Shown here piece after piece: positions 12,571 to 19,011 of a stretch of DNA of 27,440 bases. The notes under the pieces were generated by a model. It made no database searches, had not been told where the DNA came from, and worked only from the letters and a program-made list of their open reading frames with translations. Made by a program: the position numbers and the translations under genes. The stretch covers positions 1 through 27,440 of the IMG/VR virus record IMGVR_UViG_3300021376_000287; one strand, 5' to 3'. Every line of letters begins with the position of its first letter. The first letter of the stretch is position 1. The DNA is from a virus.

Positions 12571-12608
12571 ATTACTAGGACACTTTAGACGATCCTAACT
12601 TTAATTCA
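12571..12608 (-). repeat. Intercistronic repeat R13 (type B), last copy
   Basis: Copy 13, type B with tail CCTAGTAATGTAAG. It holds the TAA (12606-12608) of the 82-aa gene. I find no further copy in the remaining 14.8 kb, so this marks the border of the repeat-organised region. GATC intact. Confidence 0.95.
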
Positions 12609-12854
12609 GTCAATCTTTTTGACTGATTTTGCCAACTTCTTCAGTCTCTTTGTTACTTCTTTTCCACCACTACGTTGAACAACTAACTTATCAACTTCTT
12701 TCTTTGTTGGTTTGCCTAATGGACCCTCATATCTTTGAAGAGTATAAGTCTGGGTGCCATCAGCGTCCCTCTTGTAAGTTCCAGGAACTGCATGTGGTGG
12801 AGTATCTGGTTTTTTACCCTCACAGATTTCGTAAAACTCTCTGAATGTTAGCAT
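12606..12854 (-). CDS. Second protein with T4-type capsid-targeting peptide (82 aa)
   Basis: Opens MLTFREFYEICE followed by Gly13, with the same spacing as the 205-aa protein at 11373-11990 (cleavage expected after Ile10-Cys11-Glu12). The mature part is basic: TPPHAVPGTYKRDADGTQ, a YTLQRYEGPLGKPTKKEV segment and a Lys-rich tail KRLKKLAKSVKKID. It would suit an internal head protein that enters the cell with the DNA. A late core ATAAATA lies 16 bases before the ATG. That it is cleaved and packaged is an inference. Confidence 0.7.
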   Translation of the reverse strand: MLTFREFYEICEGKKPDTPPHAVPGTYKRDADGTQTYTLQRYEGPLGKPTKKEVDKLVVQRSGGKEVTKRLKKLAKSVKKID

Positions 12855-12870
12855 CTTTTTTGTTTTTGAT

Positions 12871-12877
12871 TATTTAT
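12871..12877 (-). promoter_or_regulatory. Candidate late promoter ATAAATA
   Basis: Minus-strand ATAAATA within TAAAATAAATAATC, 16 bases upstream of the ATG at 12854 of the capsid-targeted protein. Matches the cyanomyophage late core variant ATAAATA. Confidence 0.55.
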
Positions 12878-12878
12878 T

Positions 12879-13169
12879 TTATTCAAACTCAAAAGTTTTA
12901 TTAGATACTTTCATGGGTTGAGTTTGATACTCTGGAATATTAGAAGTTTCAACAAATACTTCAATTTTAGTTTCATCATTCCAGTGTCTGATTGCGTTTG
13001 CTACAATAAAACAGTTAGTGATTAAAATAGACAAAAACATGAAAAGACGGATAAGAGCAATCTTATCCGCTTCTTTATCATTCTTACCAGACTTTTCTCC
13101 AAGTGCCTTAGCAATTAGTCTCCACACAGTCTTTTTCTTCTTCGTATTTTGATTTTCTTGATTTAACAT
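12879..13169 (-). CDS. Single-pass membrane protein (96 aa)
   Basis: A basic N-terminal domain (NTKKKKTVWRLIAKALGEKS), a hydrophobic helix at about 37-60 (IALIRLFMFLSILITNCFIV), and a soluble C-terminus ending NKTFEFE. The start at 13169 overlaps the preceding gene by 62 bases, an unusually long overlap here; no later good start exists before the membrane helix. Probably an inner-membrane protein with the N-terminus in the cytoplasm. Confidence 0.65.
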   Translation of the reverse strand: MLNQENQNTKKKKTVWRLIAKALGEKSGKNDKEADKIALIRLFMFLSILITNCFIVANAIRHWNDETKIEVFVETSNIPEYQTQPMKVSNKTFEFE

Positions 13170-13371
13170 ACTTTAACTGATTCCACTGATTAGGATAACA
13201 AATTACAAGAACTCTCTCATTTCTGTGTATGTTACAACACCGATAATTTATTTCGTCTTTTGGTCTAACAGACTGCTCAATCGTGATGTATTCCTTGCTT
13301 TTGAAATACACCCATCCTTCAACACCTTTATTCCATTTGACGTAATCATTTACCTGAGGTTCGTAACTCAT
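13108..13371 (-). CDS. Conserved cyanophage-type hypothetical protein (87 aa)
   Basis: Starts MSYEPQVNDYVKWNKGVEGW and continues VYFKSKEYITIEQSVRPKDE, then NIHRNERVLVICYPNQWNQL. I recall this 'DYVKW..GVEGWVYFK..YITIE..V.PK' pattern from T4-like cyanophages, function unknown; it suggests a small beta-barrel (SH3-like) fold. Overlaps the previous gene by four bases and the next by 62. Two cysteines in tandem precede NIHRN. Confidence 0.75.
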   Translation of the reverse strand: MSYEPQVNDYVKWNKGVEGWVYFKSKEYITIEQSVRPKDEINYRCCNIHRNERVLVICYPNQWNQLKYVKSRKSKYEEEKDCVETNC

Positions 13372-13661
13372 ACAAATGCTGCTTCTAGTGGAGTTTGCTG
13401 AAGAGGCATCGCTGTGTAGTTTCGTGTATTTTTGAACTCCACAACTTTGCCAATTTCCTTACTATTTACAGGACTATGGAATTGACACTTTTTGTAATCG
13501 TAGAATCCCCAGATTGTACGGGTAGGTTTGCCGTTATTGTAATCAAACTGGCGGTGACAACGCAACCAAATAGAAAAGATATTACGTTTGAACTCTTCAA
13601 CTTCATAGGAATAACCTTCGGGTGCTTTGTGTGTGAATTGTGGAATAAGTTTAATAGACAT
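13368..13661 (-). CDS. Conserved phage protein of unknown function (97 aa)
   Basis: Starts MSIKLIPQFTHKAPEGYSYE at 13661 (ATG preferred over the GTG just before it). The C-terminal block KKCQFHSPVNSKEIGKVVEF and RNYTAMPLQQTPLEAAF follows a pattern seen in several cyanophage hypothetical proteins (SP.N....G..V....TR..T.M......LEAAF). ATGA overlap with the next gene. Function not known. Confidence 0.75.
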   Translation of the reverse strand: MSIKLIPQFTHKAPEGYSYEVEEFKRNIFSIWLRCHRQFDYNNGKPTRTIWGFYDYKKCQFHSPVNSKEIGKVVEFKNTRNYTAMPLQQTPLEAAFV

Positions 13662-13678
13662 CACGGCATCAAACTCTT

Positions 13679-13849
13679 TTAATCAACGACGCGGACTGCC
13701 CGTAAGCGTTGGGGATTGTATCCTTTTTCAACGTAGTATTGAAGTTTGGCATCACATTCTTCTTTTGTGAGTTTGGATGAACTATCATCAATCAACCCCC
13801 ATCCATTTGTGAAGAACTCTTCTATGCGATAAAAAGTAATATCAGACAT
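13679..13849 (-). CDS. Small conserved cyanophage-type protein (56 aa)
   Basis: Starts MSDITFYRIEEFFTNGWGLI, then SSKLTKEECDAKLQYYVEKG, and ends RLRAVRVVD. It has the form 'YRIEE..T.GW.L.......LTKE......Y...GYNP.RLR' that recurs in cyanophage genomes as a small unknown. It sits between genes with five-base gaps on the left and 17 bases on the right. Confidence 0.7.
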   Translation of the reverse strand: MSDITFYRIEEFFTNGWGLIDDSSSKLTKEECDAKLQYYVEKGYNPQRLRAVRVVD

Positions 13850-13854
13850 TATTC

Positions 13855-14097
13855 TCAAGTAGTAAAGGACTCAACAACACCAGATTCTACATCTTCAGCA
13901 AGAGCATAAGTTCGTGCGTTCAGAATGTTTTCACGAAGAGCAGTGTAGTGCTGCTCATAGAAATTATCATCATCATCTGCTGAAATCAAATCAAAACACT
14001 CATCGTCATCTTCAGCAATTACATTCCAAAGTCCACCATATTCAGAACTTGGAAATGGAATGTAGTGGTCAACGATGTAGAGAAACTTTTGTGCCAT
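13855..14097 (-). CDS. Conserved cyanophage-type protein (80 aa)
   Basis: Starts MAQKFLYIVDHYIPFPSSEY at 14097 (chosen over a TTG eight codons upstream). Continues GLWNVIAEDDDECFDLISAD and ends ARTYALAEDVESGVVESFTT. This 'FLYIV...PFPSSEYGG..NVIA..DDE..DLI' signature recurs in T4-like cyanophages. Likely a small alpha-beta fold; function unknown. Confidence 0.75.
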   Translation of the reverse strand: MAQKFLYIVDHYIPFPSSEYGGLWNVIAEDDDECFDLISADDDDNFYEQHYTALRENILNARTYALAEDVESGVVESFTT

Positions 14098-14145
14098 TTG
14101 TGTTTGTAAAATACCTCTCAAGTTTAGTTGTTAATGGTTCAGATG

Positions 14146-14283
14146 TCAATAGAACTCCGCTAAAAAATACTCAACTGTAACTTCTTTTTCCGCTGCTTCA
14201 CGCTCAACTTCTTTCCAGAACTCTTCTGCTACTTTGTCCATTTCTGCTTGTTTAATGAGGTCGCGTAGTCGTTTGGGGATCAT
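14146..14283 (-). CDS. Charged helical small protein (45 aa)
   Basis: Starts MIPKRLRDLIKQAEMDKVAE and ends TVEYFLAEFY; almost entirely helix with alternating Lys/Glu. Its ATG overlaps the previous stop (ATGA at 14280-14283). It is the last gene of a coupled run of six small genes, most of them membrane proteins. About 48 bases follow with nothing recognisable. Function unknown. Confidence 0.65.
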   Translation of the reverse strand: MIPKRLRDLIKQAEMDKVAEEFWKEVEREAAEKEVTVEYFLAEFY

Positions 14284-14405
14284 TTAGATTTCTCCTTGAG
14301 TTGTTGTTCTTCGCGTGGATACATTACCTTGAGGTAATATGCCATGATGGATGATACAAACGCAACAAGTGCTGCGTAGATTGCTATACCAAGTCCAATA
14401 CTCAC
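14280..14405 (-). CDS. Small membrane protein with GTG start (41 aa)
   Basis: Starts GTG, giving MSIGLGIAIYAALVAFVSSI, one membrane helix (residues 2-24), then a charged tail YPREEQQLKEKSK. The GTG is supported by its overlap with the preceding TGA (CGGTGAG). It lies in a membrane-protein run. Possible holin-like or membrane accessory, but nothing beyond topology supports this. Confidence 0.65.
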   Translation of the reverse strand: MSIGLGIAIYAALVAFVSSIMAYYLKVMYPREEQQLKEKSK

Positions 14406-14560
14406 CGTATTTCAGAACTAGGAGGATTTTTGAGATTTTCTATCGCTTGTTGACGATAGTATGATTTATAGAGAGCATCATCACGCTGGATTAGAAAGAC
14501 ATTCCAACCAAGAATGACTGCAAAACCAATCAATCCAGCGACGACGTACTTGCGGTTCAT
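14402..14560 (-). CDS. Small membrane protein (52 aa)
   Basis: Starts MNRKYVVAGLIGFAVILGWN, a basic cap plus one hydrophobic helix (5-24), then a soluble tail QRDDALYKSYYRQQAIENLK and SSEIR. Starts inside the end of the SPFH-like gene (ATGA). Probably an inner-membrane protein with the C-terminus outside the cytoplasm; may act with its coupled neighbours. Confidence 0.7.
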   Translation of the reverse strand: MNRKYVVAGLIGFAVILGWNVFLIQRDDALYKSYYRQQAIENLKNPPSSEIR

Positions 14561-14976
14561 TTTTTAACAGCAGGTGCTTGTTGAATGTCAAAAGTGGGAA
14601 CAGGAGCGCCACCATTACTGGGAACCATATAAACAGTTCGACTGGTGTTCTCTTCACCTTGAGTAATCCACAAATACTGAAGATAAGCAGGATTACCTTT
14701 TAGACTATCGCCAATAATGGAGTTTGCTTTGGCGACACCTTGAGCACGAATTACTTCAGCATCAGCAAGTTGTTGTGCAGAATCTTTCTTTGCTTGTGCT
14801 TCTAATACAGCGGTTTGACGTGTATACTCTGCCTCCAATAGTTGTCCTTTCCCGTTTAAGGATTTGGTATAAACACCATATTGCGGAAGTCCAAAAGCAA
14901 GACCAGCAATCACAATCACCCCAACAAGACCAAGAACAGCAACACCAGGGTCAATAAATCCGTTTTGTTTAGTCAT
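14557..14976 (-). CDS. SPFH/prohibitin-like membrane protein, short form (139 aa)
   Basis: Hydrophobic helix at about 12-32, then GKGQLLEAEYTRQTAVLEAQ and a long helix with AEVIRAQGVAKANSIIGDSL, ending with VYMVPSNGGAPVPTF. This helix plus 'Y.VP.NGG.P' tail matches the C-terminal part of phage and bacterial stomatin/prohibitin (Band 7/HflK) proteins. The full SPFH domain is missing, so it is a truncated or reduced form. Such proteins scaffold membrane proteases such as FtsH; here it may modulate host membrane proteolysis. Coupled to two other membrane genes. Confidence 0.7.
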   Translation of the reverse strand: MTKQNGFIDPGVAVLGLVGVIVIAGLAFGLPQYGVYTKSLNGKGQLLEAEYTRQTAVLEAQAKKDSAQQLADAEVIRAQGVAKANSIIGDSLKGNPAYLQYLWITQGEENTSRTVYMVPSNGGAPVPTFDIQQAPAVKK

Positions 14977-15164
14977 TTTGTAGAAACTCCAGAGTTCTTA
15001 AAGATCATATTGGCAAGGATGATAATAGCAAGATTTTGCCAGAAGGTCAAAGATACACTAAACCAAGACAGAATCAGTCCAAGCAACCATACTTCAAATA
15101 AAATACTTGCTGTTACAATAACAACAGCACCAAAGACAACACCAAGAGCAGTAGAAGTTTTCAT
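14973..15164 (-). CDS. Two-helix membrane protein (63 aa)
   Basis: Starts MKTSTALGVVFGAVVIVTAS and is hydrophobic nearly throughout: helices at about 5-28 and 30-53 separated by a short Gly/Leu turn. Ends KNSGVSTK. Coupled to the SPFH-like gene by ATGA. The topology would allow a holin-like or membrane-partner role; no family recognised. Confidence 0.7.
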   Translation of the reverse strand: MKTSTALGVVFGAVVIVTASILFEVWLLGLILSWFSVSLTFWQNLAIIILANMIFKNSGVSTK

Positions 15165-15167
15165 AGT

Positions 15168-15593
15168 TCAGACGTGAAGAGCAGCAGAATGGATTTCAAC
15201 GATTTCAGGAAGTTTAGAATCATCAAACTGATTCATATTATAGCACACCCATTCCCCGTTACGAAAGACATAGTGATACTCTTCTGCTCCATCAGGCAAC
15301 AGATACTCACAAAGGTCAGAATCAAGACGTGGGGGGCAGTCTTCGCCTCTTTCGCTATAATGAAGGGGACCATAATAACCACGTTTAGTTTTACCTTCTG
15401 AAGTGTAGAATCCATCATCAGTCCATAGGCAACTCACATCTCCGCCATCCACAAGTTCCTCAACTTTCTCACGGGTATTATAATGTGTGCGGAGAATACG
15501 ACCTGCCCACTCGGGATAATTATCGTAATGGCTATAAATGCTGAGGATACTTCCATCAGCAAGTTCCAAACCCACTCGTCCTCTTGTAGACAT
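15168..15593 (-). CDS. Conserved cyanophage protein of unknown function (141 aa)
   Basis: Starts MSTRGRVGLELADGSILSIY and continues SHYDNYPEWAGRILRTHYNT, VEELVDGGDVSCLWTDDGFY, YYGPLHYSERGEDCPPRLDS and VFRNGEWVCYNMNQFDDSKL. I recall the motifs YSERGEDCPPRLD and FRNGEWVCY from a family widespread in T4-like and other marine cyanophages, with no assigned role. A TATAAT-type promoter lies about 28 bases upstream, and it leads the membrane-gene transcript. Confidence 0.8.
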   Translation of the reverse strand: MSTRGRVGLELADGSILSIYSHYDNYPEWAGRILRTHYNTREKVEELVDGGDVSCLWTDDGFYTSEGKTKRGYYGPLHYSERGEDCPPRLDSDLCEYLLPDGAEEYHYVFRNGEWVCYNMNQFDDSKLPEIVEIHSAALHV

Positions 15594-15620
15594 TTAAGGT
15601 GTTTTGTTGAATACCTTGCC

Positions 15621-15648
15621 ATTATAGGGCATCCAGAGCGTCCTACAA
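15621..15648 (-). promoter_or_regulatory. Candidate sigma70-type promoter for 141-aa gene
   Basis: Minus strand TTGTAG (15643-15648), 16-base spacer, TATAAT (15621-15626), start of transcription expected near 15614, 20 bases before the ATG at 15593. The -10 and the GATGCCC before it are repeated exactly at 26144-26156. The -35 is a poor match, so activity is uncertain. Confidence 0.5.
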
Positions 15649-16332
15649 GGTCTCATGTGACACTTCTTCTACTGCCACAAGGTCTCTGTATTTTTTCCAT
15701 TCTTTCAGTTGTAATTTTCTCAATCCAAGTTTATTATATCCCCTTTCTATTCTCCAAGGTTGAAGTGCTTTTACAATTTCAACGCTGCCATCTTGATAAG
15801 TAATTTTCCAAGTTTTTGCTCTTGGATTATTAGCACCACTTACATCTAATCCATTTTTATATCTGTCTTTCATCATTTGACGATTTATTTCTTTTTGATG
15901 TTCTGGTATAGTTCCACCTTTATTCCAACCAATATGCCCTTTATTTGCCTTCCCAATTTTTCTTTTATGCTCTTCACTTTTTTTTCTTCCTTTACCAGCA
16001 GCAGATAACTTTTCACAATGTTTTTTTGAAAGTTTTTTCCCAGTATTCCAAGGAATGACGCCAGATGCCCCATCGCCACCATTTGTAAGATTTCTTAAAA
16101 TTCCAGTTCCCAAATCTTTTCTACCAAAAACAAAAATCATATAGATTTCGTGCTTAAATGCTTCTTCTTCGGTGAGATTCTGCTTGAGTTTAATTATTCT
16201 ATCTTTTGGTGGAACTGGCAAAAAACCTATTCCTTTTCTTTTATGTTGATTATGTGCTCTGTTTCCTTTCCCCTTACCAATATAATAAGGCGTCCCATCT
16301 TCACGCAGGTAAGCGTAAGTGTAGTATTCCAT
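15643..16332 (-). CDS. GIY-YIG homing endonuclease with NUMOD3 repeats
   Basis: A 229-residue SegA-type enzyme. The N-terminus carries the GIY-YIG catalytic module (YAYLREDGTPYYIGKGKG, Arg20s and Glu in KHEIYMIFVFG). The central region holds several NUMOD3-type helical DNA-binding repeats (NTGKKLSKKHCEKLSAAGKG, KSEEHKRKIGKANKG, then WNKG). The C-terminus (ITYQDGSVEIVKALQPWRIE) is a NUMOD1- or HTH-like target-recognition end. A terminator and a TATAAATA late promoter precede it, as for T4 seg genes. Its stop codon is followed in the same frame by a six-codon DALDAL stretch. Confidence 0.9.
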   Translation of the reverse strand: MEYYTYAYLREDGTPYYIGKGKGNRAHNQHKRKGIGFLPVPPKDRIIKLKQNLTEEEAFKHEIYMIFVFGRKDLGTGILRNLTNGGDGASGVIPWNTGKKLSKKHCEKLSAAGKGRKKSEEHKRKIGKANKGHIGWNKGGTIPEHQKEINRQMMKDRYKNGLDVSGANNPRAKTWKITYQDGSVEIVKALQPWRIERGYNKLGLRKLQLKEWKKYRDLVAVEEVSHETL

Positions 16333-16354
16333 CTGCTTTATCCGTGGTTATATG

Positions 16355-16362
16355 TATTTATA
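16355..16362 (-). promoter_or_regulatory. Late promoter TATAAATA for GIY-YIG gene
   Basis: Exact T4 late consensus TATAAATA on the minus strand, 22 bases before the ATG at 16332, immediately downstream of the Dam terminator hairpin. Confidence 0.65.
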
Positions 16363-16363
16363 T

Positions 16364-16390
16364 AAGAAAAGGGTCTCAAAGACCCCCTTC
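16364..16390 (-). terminator. Intrinsic terminator after dam
   Basis: GGGTCT/AGACCC stem (16371-16376 with 16380-16385, three-base loop), followed on the minus strand by TTTTCTT. It begins about 30 bases after the Dam stop codon, and its 3' flank runs straight into the late promoter of the endonuclease gene. Confidence 0.75.
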
Positions 16391-16421
16391 CGCTTAAACA
16401 ACCACGAATAAGCATCATTAT

Positions 16422-17273
16422 TTAGTACACTGCGATTAACTCACTTGCTTTCTTCCGACTGCCACCTTTCGCAGCAATCGTTCTAGTTACTTGAATCGGA
16501 TAAATTGTAGCACTTTTATAGAGATCTCGTGTGACAGGGACATCATGATTAGATACAATCACCCGAATACCTTTGGATGCAAGAGATTCTGCAAGTTGTG
16601 CTAAATGAACTTGTTGGTCAGAAGTAAATCCATCAGTCGCATAACTTGTAAAGTTCGCTGTATCTGATACAGGAACATATGGTGGGTCAAAATAGACAAC
16701 ATCACCTGCTTCTAAATCTTCATAAAGAGATGAATCCTCAAATGAGAATGAAGTAAATCTCACTAGTTGTTTGGATAAGAAATACATCCTGAAGTTCATC
16801 ATTTCTTCTCTAGGAAAATAAGCATTTTCTATTTTCTTTTCTTTAGTATTTTTATCTTTAAATTCTCTACCATAAGGAACATTAAACTCTCCCTTGCTAT
16901 TGTATCGGGACAATCCATTAAAGCAGTGTTTATTCAAGTAAATAAACAGTCGTGCTCTCTCTGTAGTGTCTGTTGCTTGATTAAAGTGCTCTCGCAACTC
17001 TAAATATGCTTCTTTGGTGTTATTTTCTGGGACAAAGAGTTCCTCACAATACTGAACAAAACTATCATCGTTTGCATTTACCAAACTCCGATAGATTGCA
17101 ACCAAATCTTTGTTCACATCGTTGAGAATGTATTGCTCTGCTGGTGTATTCAAAGCAACAGCAAGACTACCACCAAATGGTTCACAATAACGCTTTGGAT
17201 AACCAATATGTGGAATAATATGAGGCAGGACTTTTGTTTTATTTCCTGCCCATTTCAAGAAGGTTTTGTTCAT
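16422..17273 (-). CDS. dam: Dam-type (D12 class) N6-adenine DNA methyltransferase
   Basis: A 283-residue alpha-class methylase (PF02086). The N-terminal FLKWAGNKTK is motif X; YCEPFGGSLAVALN holds the SAM-binding motif I (EPFGGS); YFDPPYVPVS is catalytic motif IV (DPPY). The order X-I-IV and the size match E. coli and T4 Dam, which methylate adenine in GATC. It starts two bases after the helicase stop, so the two are one operon. GATC is the core of all 13 repeats and the target of the MutH-like enzyme, so it probably protects phage DNA from that nuclease or from host enzymes. Specificity for GATC is by family, not proven. Confidence 0.9.
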   Translation of the reverse strand: MNKTFLKWAGNKTKVLPHIIPHIGYPKRYCEPFGGSLAVALNTPAEQYILNDVNKDLVAIYRSLVNANDDSFVQYCEELFVPENNTKEAYLELREHFNQATDTTERARLFIYLNKHCFNGLSRYNSKGEFNVPYGREFKDKNTKEKKIENAYFPREEMMNFRMYFLSKQLVRFTSFSFEDSSLYEDLEAGDVVYFDPPYVPVSDTANFTSYATDGFTSDQQVHLAQLAESLASKGIRVIVSNHDVPVTRDLYKSATIYPIQVTRTIAAKGGSRKKASELIAVY

Positions 17274-17275
17274 CT

Positions 17276-18889
17276 CTAAATGTTAAAAAATTTATCAAGA
17301 GTTCCGTCACCTTTCCAATCTTCAATATCTTGGTTCAAAATATATCCACAGTTTGGGCAATTAATTACATCATGCTCACATATTATCATAGTTTCTTGCA
17401 CTTGTGGTTTTGAATATGTTTCAAATTGTTCCAACCAAGAAAAACCTTTTGCTGCAGTATTTGCATAGTATTCTCTAAATTCATCAAGAGAATTCTTCCA
17501 TGTTTGTTTTTTATCCCCCTCTGGATACCAAATGTCATAGACATTAGCAGTTTTAATTGTTTCTAAGACTGTTTCAAGATCTATATCAAAATCTTTTGGA
17601 TAATTTTTGGTATAATCTTGAATGTTGTTTTTATATTTTTTTCTAATTATGTTATCTGTACCAACATTTATTCTAACCATTCTTCCGAAAATTTGGATTG
17701 GTATTTGTGTCCTCACTTCTTTCGGTCTACGAACTCTACAAATAACCTCACAAGATAAGTTGTGCAAATTTATTCCACTACGACACCTATTGATAGCAAT
17801 CAAAAATCTAACTTTGTCTGTAGGATCTTGCATACGAGAAAATAATTCCTCAGAACTATTAACTTTCTCACTATTACCACTTAGGTCATGAATACGAATG
17901 CCACCTTGACCATCTGCAGAAGAATCTTCAACCATAGTTGCGATCATTTTATCACTAATATCATATCCAGCATCTAGGAGATATTCTACAATAAGTTCTT
18001 TAACGTCTTCTATTGGACATCCCCAAACTCCTTCTCGATTTCCAGCAATAAAAAGTGCTGAAAGTTTTGGATTGATATTAGAATCATGTTCCTGCAGTGC
18101 TAAAAGATCATCTTCTCTATTAAGAAGAGTTCTAATAGCATTTTGAACTGCTGGGCGGCAAGAATTTTTTCCTTGAGATTTTACAAATTGATACTTTTTA
18201 ACATTATTCAACCATGCCTGATGTGGAAGTATATCTTCAAGAGATGCTAGTTCACTACAAACTTGAAATTGTTCTGTGAAGAAAGAATCACTTTCGTGGT
18301 GAAGTGTTGTAGTGGCAGTAAATCCAATGACTCTTGGATTAACCAACATCCACTCACGAATTCTTTTCATGGTTGTTGCATCATATTCACTATGAAAACC
18401 AAAATTGCGAAGATATGCTTCAGTGCCAGCGTCACCACACCCAGTAAATTGATGTGCCTCTTCTATACAGAGAATTGATTTTGAGGCAAGTTCTAAGAAT
18501 CTTGGAAAATGAGAAGCGTGAGAAAAATAACCATGAGTTACTGAAAGACAGAATACCACATCATCACCAGATAGAGTTGTAACTCCCATAGCATCTTCAG
18601 ATGGATCATTCAAATACCAGAATCTATATTCTTTATCTTCAATATTTTTTACTTTTTCAAAAGTACCATCATGAGCAACTTCATTAGTTGGAGAGAGTCT
18701 GATGATATATTTAAGTTCTGGAAACGCTTTTTTGAGAACTAAAGGCATTTCTGTATCTTGATAGAAAGATTTTCCACCTCCAGTTTGTAGAGTGAAAATG
18801 GAAACCTTACCATTAGTGAATTTACTATCACCAACAGTAGAGTTAAAAGCAGTCGAAAACTGCTCATAAGGAGTGAGTTTCATGTTCAT
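17276..18889 (-). CDS. SF2 helicase (type III restriction/ResIII-like) with C-terminal zinc site
   Basis: A 537-residue helicase. Walker A TLQTGGGKS (33-41); motif II reads EEAH (about 144-147) in place of DEAH; motif III FTATT (about 193); motif VI QIFGRMVR (about 396). The C-terminus has CEHDVINCPNCGY, a probable zinc ribbon. The fold resembles the motor subunits of type III restriction systems and phage helicases, but no nuclease domain is present. Start ATGAACATGAAA gives two possible Met. It leads the dam operon under a perfect consensus promoter. The role may be helping Dam on replicating DNA or acting in an uncharacterised defence-related pair. Confidence 0.85.
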   Translation of the reverse strand: MNMKLTPYEQFSTAFNSTVGDSKFTNGKVSIFTLQTGGGKSFYQDTEMPLVLKKAFPELKYIIRLSPTNEVAHDGTFEKVKNIEDKEYRFWYLNDPSEDAMGVTTLSGDDVVFCLSVTHGYFSHASHFPRFLELASKSILCIEEAHQFTGCGDAGTEAYLRNFGFHSEYDATTMKRIREWMLVNPRVIGFTATTTLHHESDSFFTEQFQVCSELASLEDILPHQAWLNNVKKYQFVKSQGKNSCRPAVQNAIRTLLNREDDLLALQEHDSNINPKLSALFIAGNREGVWGCPIEDVKELIVEYLLDAGYDISDKMIATMVEDSSADGQGGIRIHDLSGNSEKVNSSEELFSRMQDPTDKVRFLIAINRCRSGINLHNLSCEVICRVRRPKEVRTQIPIQIFGRMVRINVGTDNIIRKKYKNNIQDYTKNYPKDFDIDLETVLETIKTANVYDIWYPEGDKKQTWKNSLDEFREYYANTAAKGFSWLEQFETYSKPQVQETMIICEHDVINCPNCGYILNQDIEDWKGDGTLDKFFNI

Positions 18890-18979
18890 TTAAGCGTTTT
18901 ACCGTTCTTCAAACTAAGCAGAATAATCCGCCATGTCTTATTTGTTTTACCAAACAAGAAGAAAATTACATATATTTAA

Positions 18980-19008
18980 ATTATAAAACAAAAAAAGAGG
19001 GTTGTCAA
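18980..19008 (-). promoter_or_regulatory. Perfect sigma70 consensus promoter for helicase-dam operon
   Basis: Minus strand TTGACA (19003-19008), 17 bases, TATAAT (18980-18985). Both boxes and spacing are the exact consensus. The -35 lies inside the terminator stem-loop of the preceding gene and the U-tract is the spacer, so one sequence does both. Transcription would start near 18973, about 85 bases before the helicase ATG. Confidence 0.75.
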
Positions 19009-19011
19009 CCC
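18990..19011 (-). terminator. Terminator of glycine-zipper gene
   Basis: Stem GGGTT/AACCC (18999-19003 with 19007-19011) with a three-base loop, then TCTTTTTTTG on the minus strand. It begins directly after the TAG stop at 19012-19014. Also carries the -35 box of the next promoter. Confidence 0.7.

Noticed and set aside
595-12608. Regularly recurring ~37-bp repeats as a CRISPR array
   Set aside because: Spacing is 0.5-1.6 kb and the intervals are genes, not short spacers; no cas gene is present.
15236-15246. TATAAT-like sequence at about 15240
   Set aside because: Lies within the 141-aa coding region with no start nearby; likely chance.
16419-16425. CTAAATA late-like box inside the end of dam
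   Set aside because: It lies in coding sequence, 87 bases from the next gene and upstream of a terminator; TATAAATA at 16355 is a better promoter.
17276-18889. Complete type III restriction system
   Set aside because: The helicase lacks a nuclease domain and the neighbouring methylase is of Dam type, not a type III Mod subunit.
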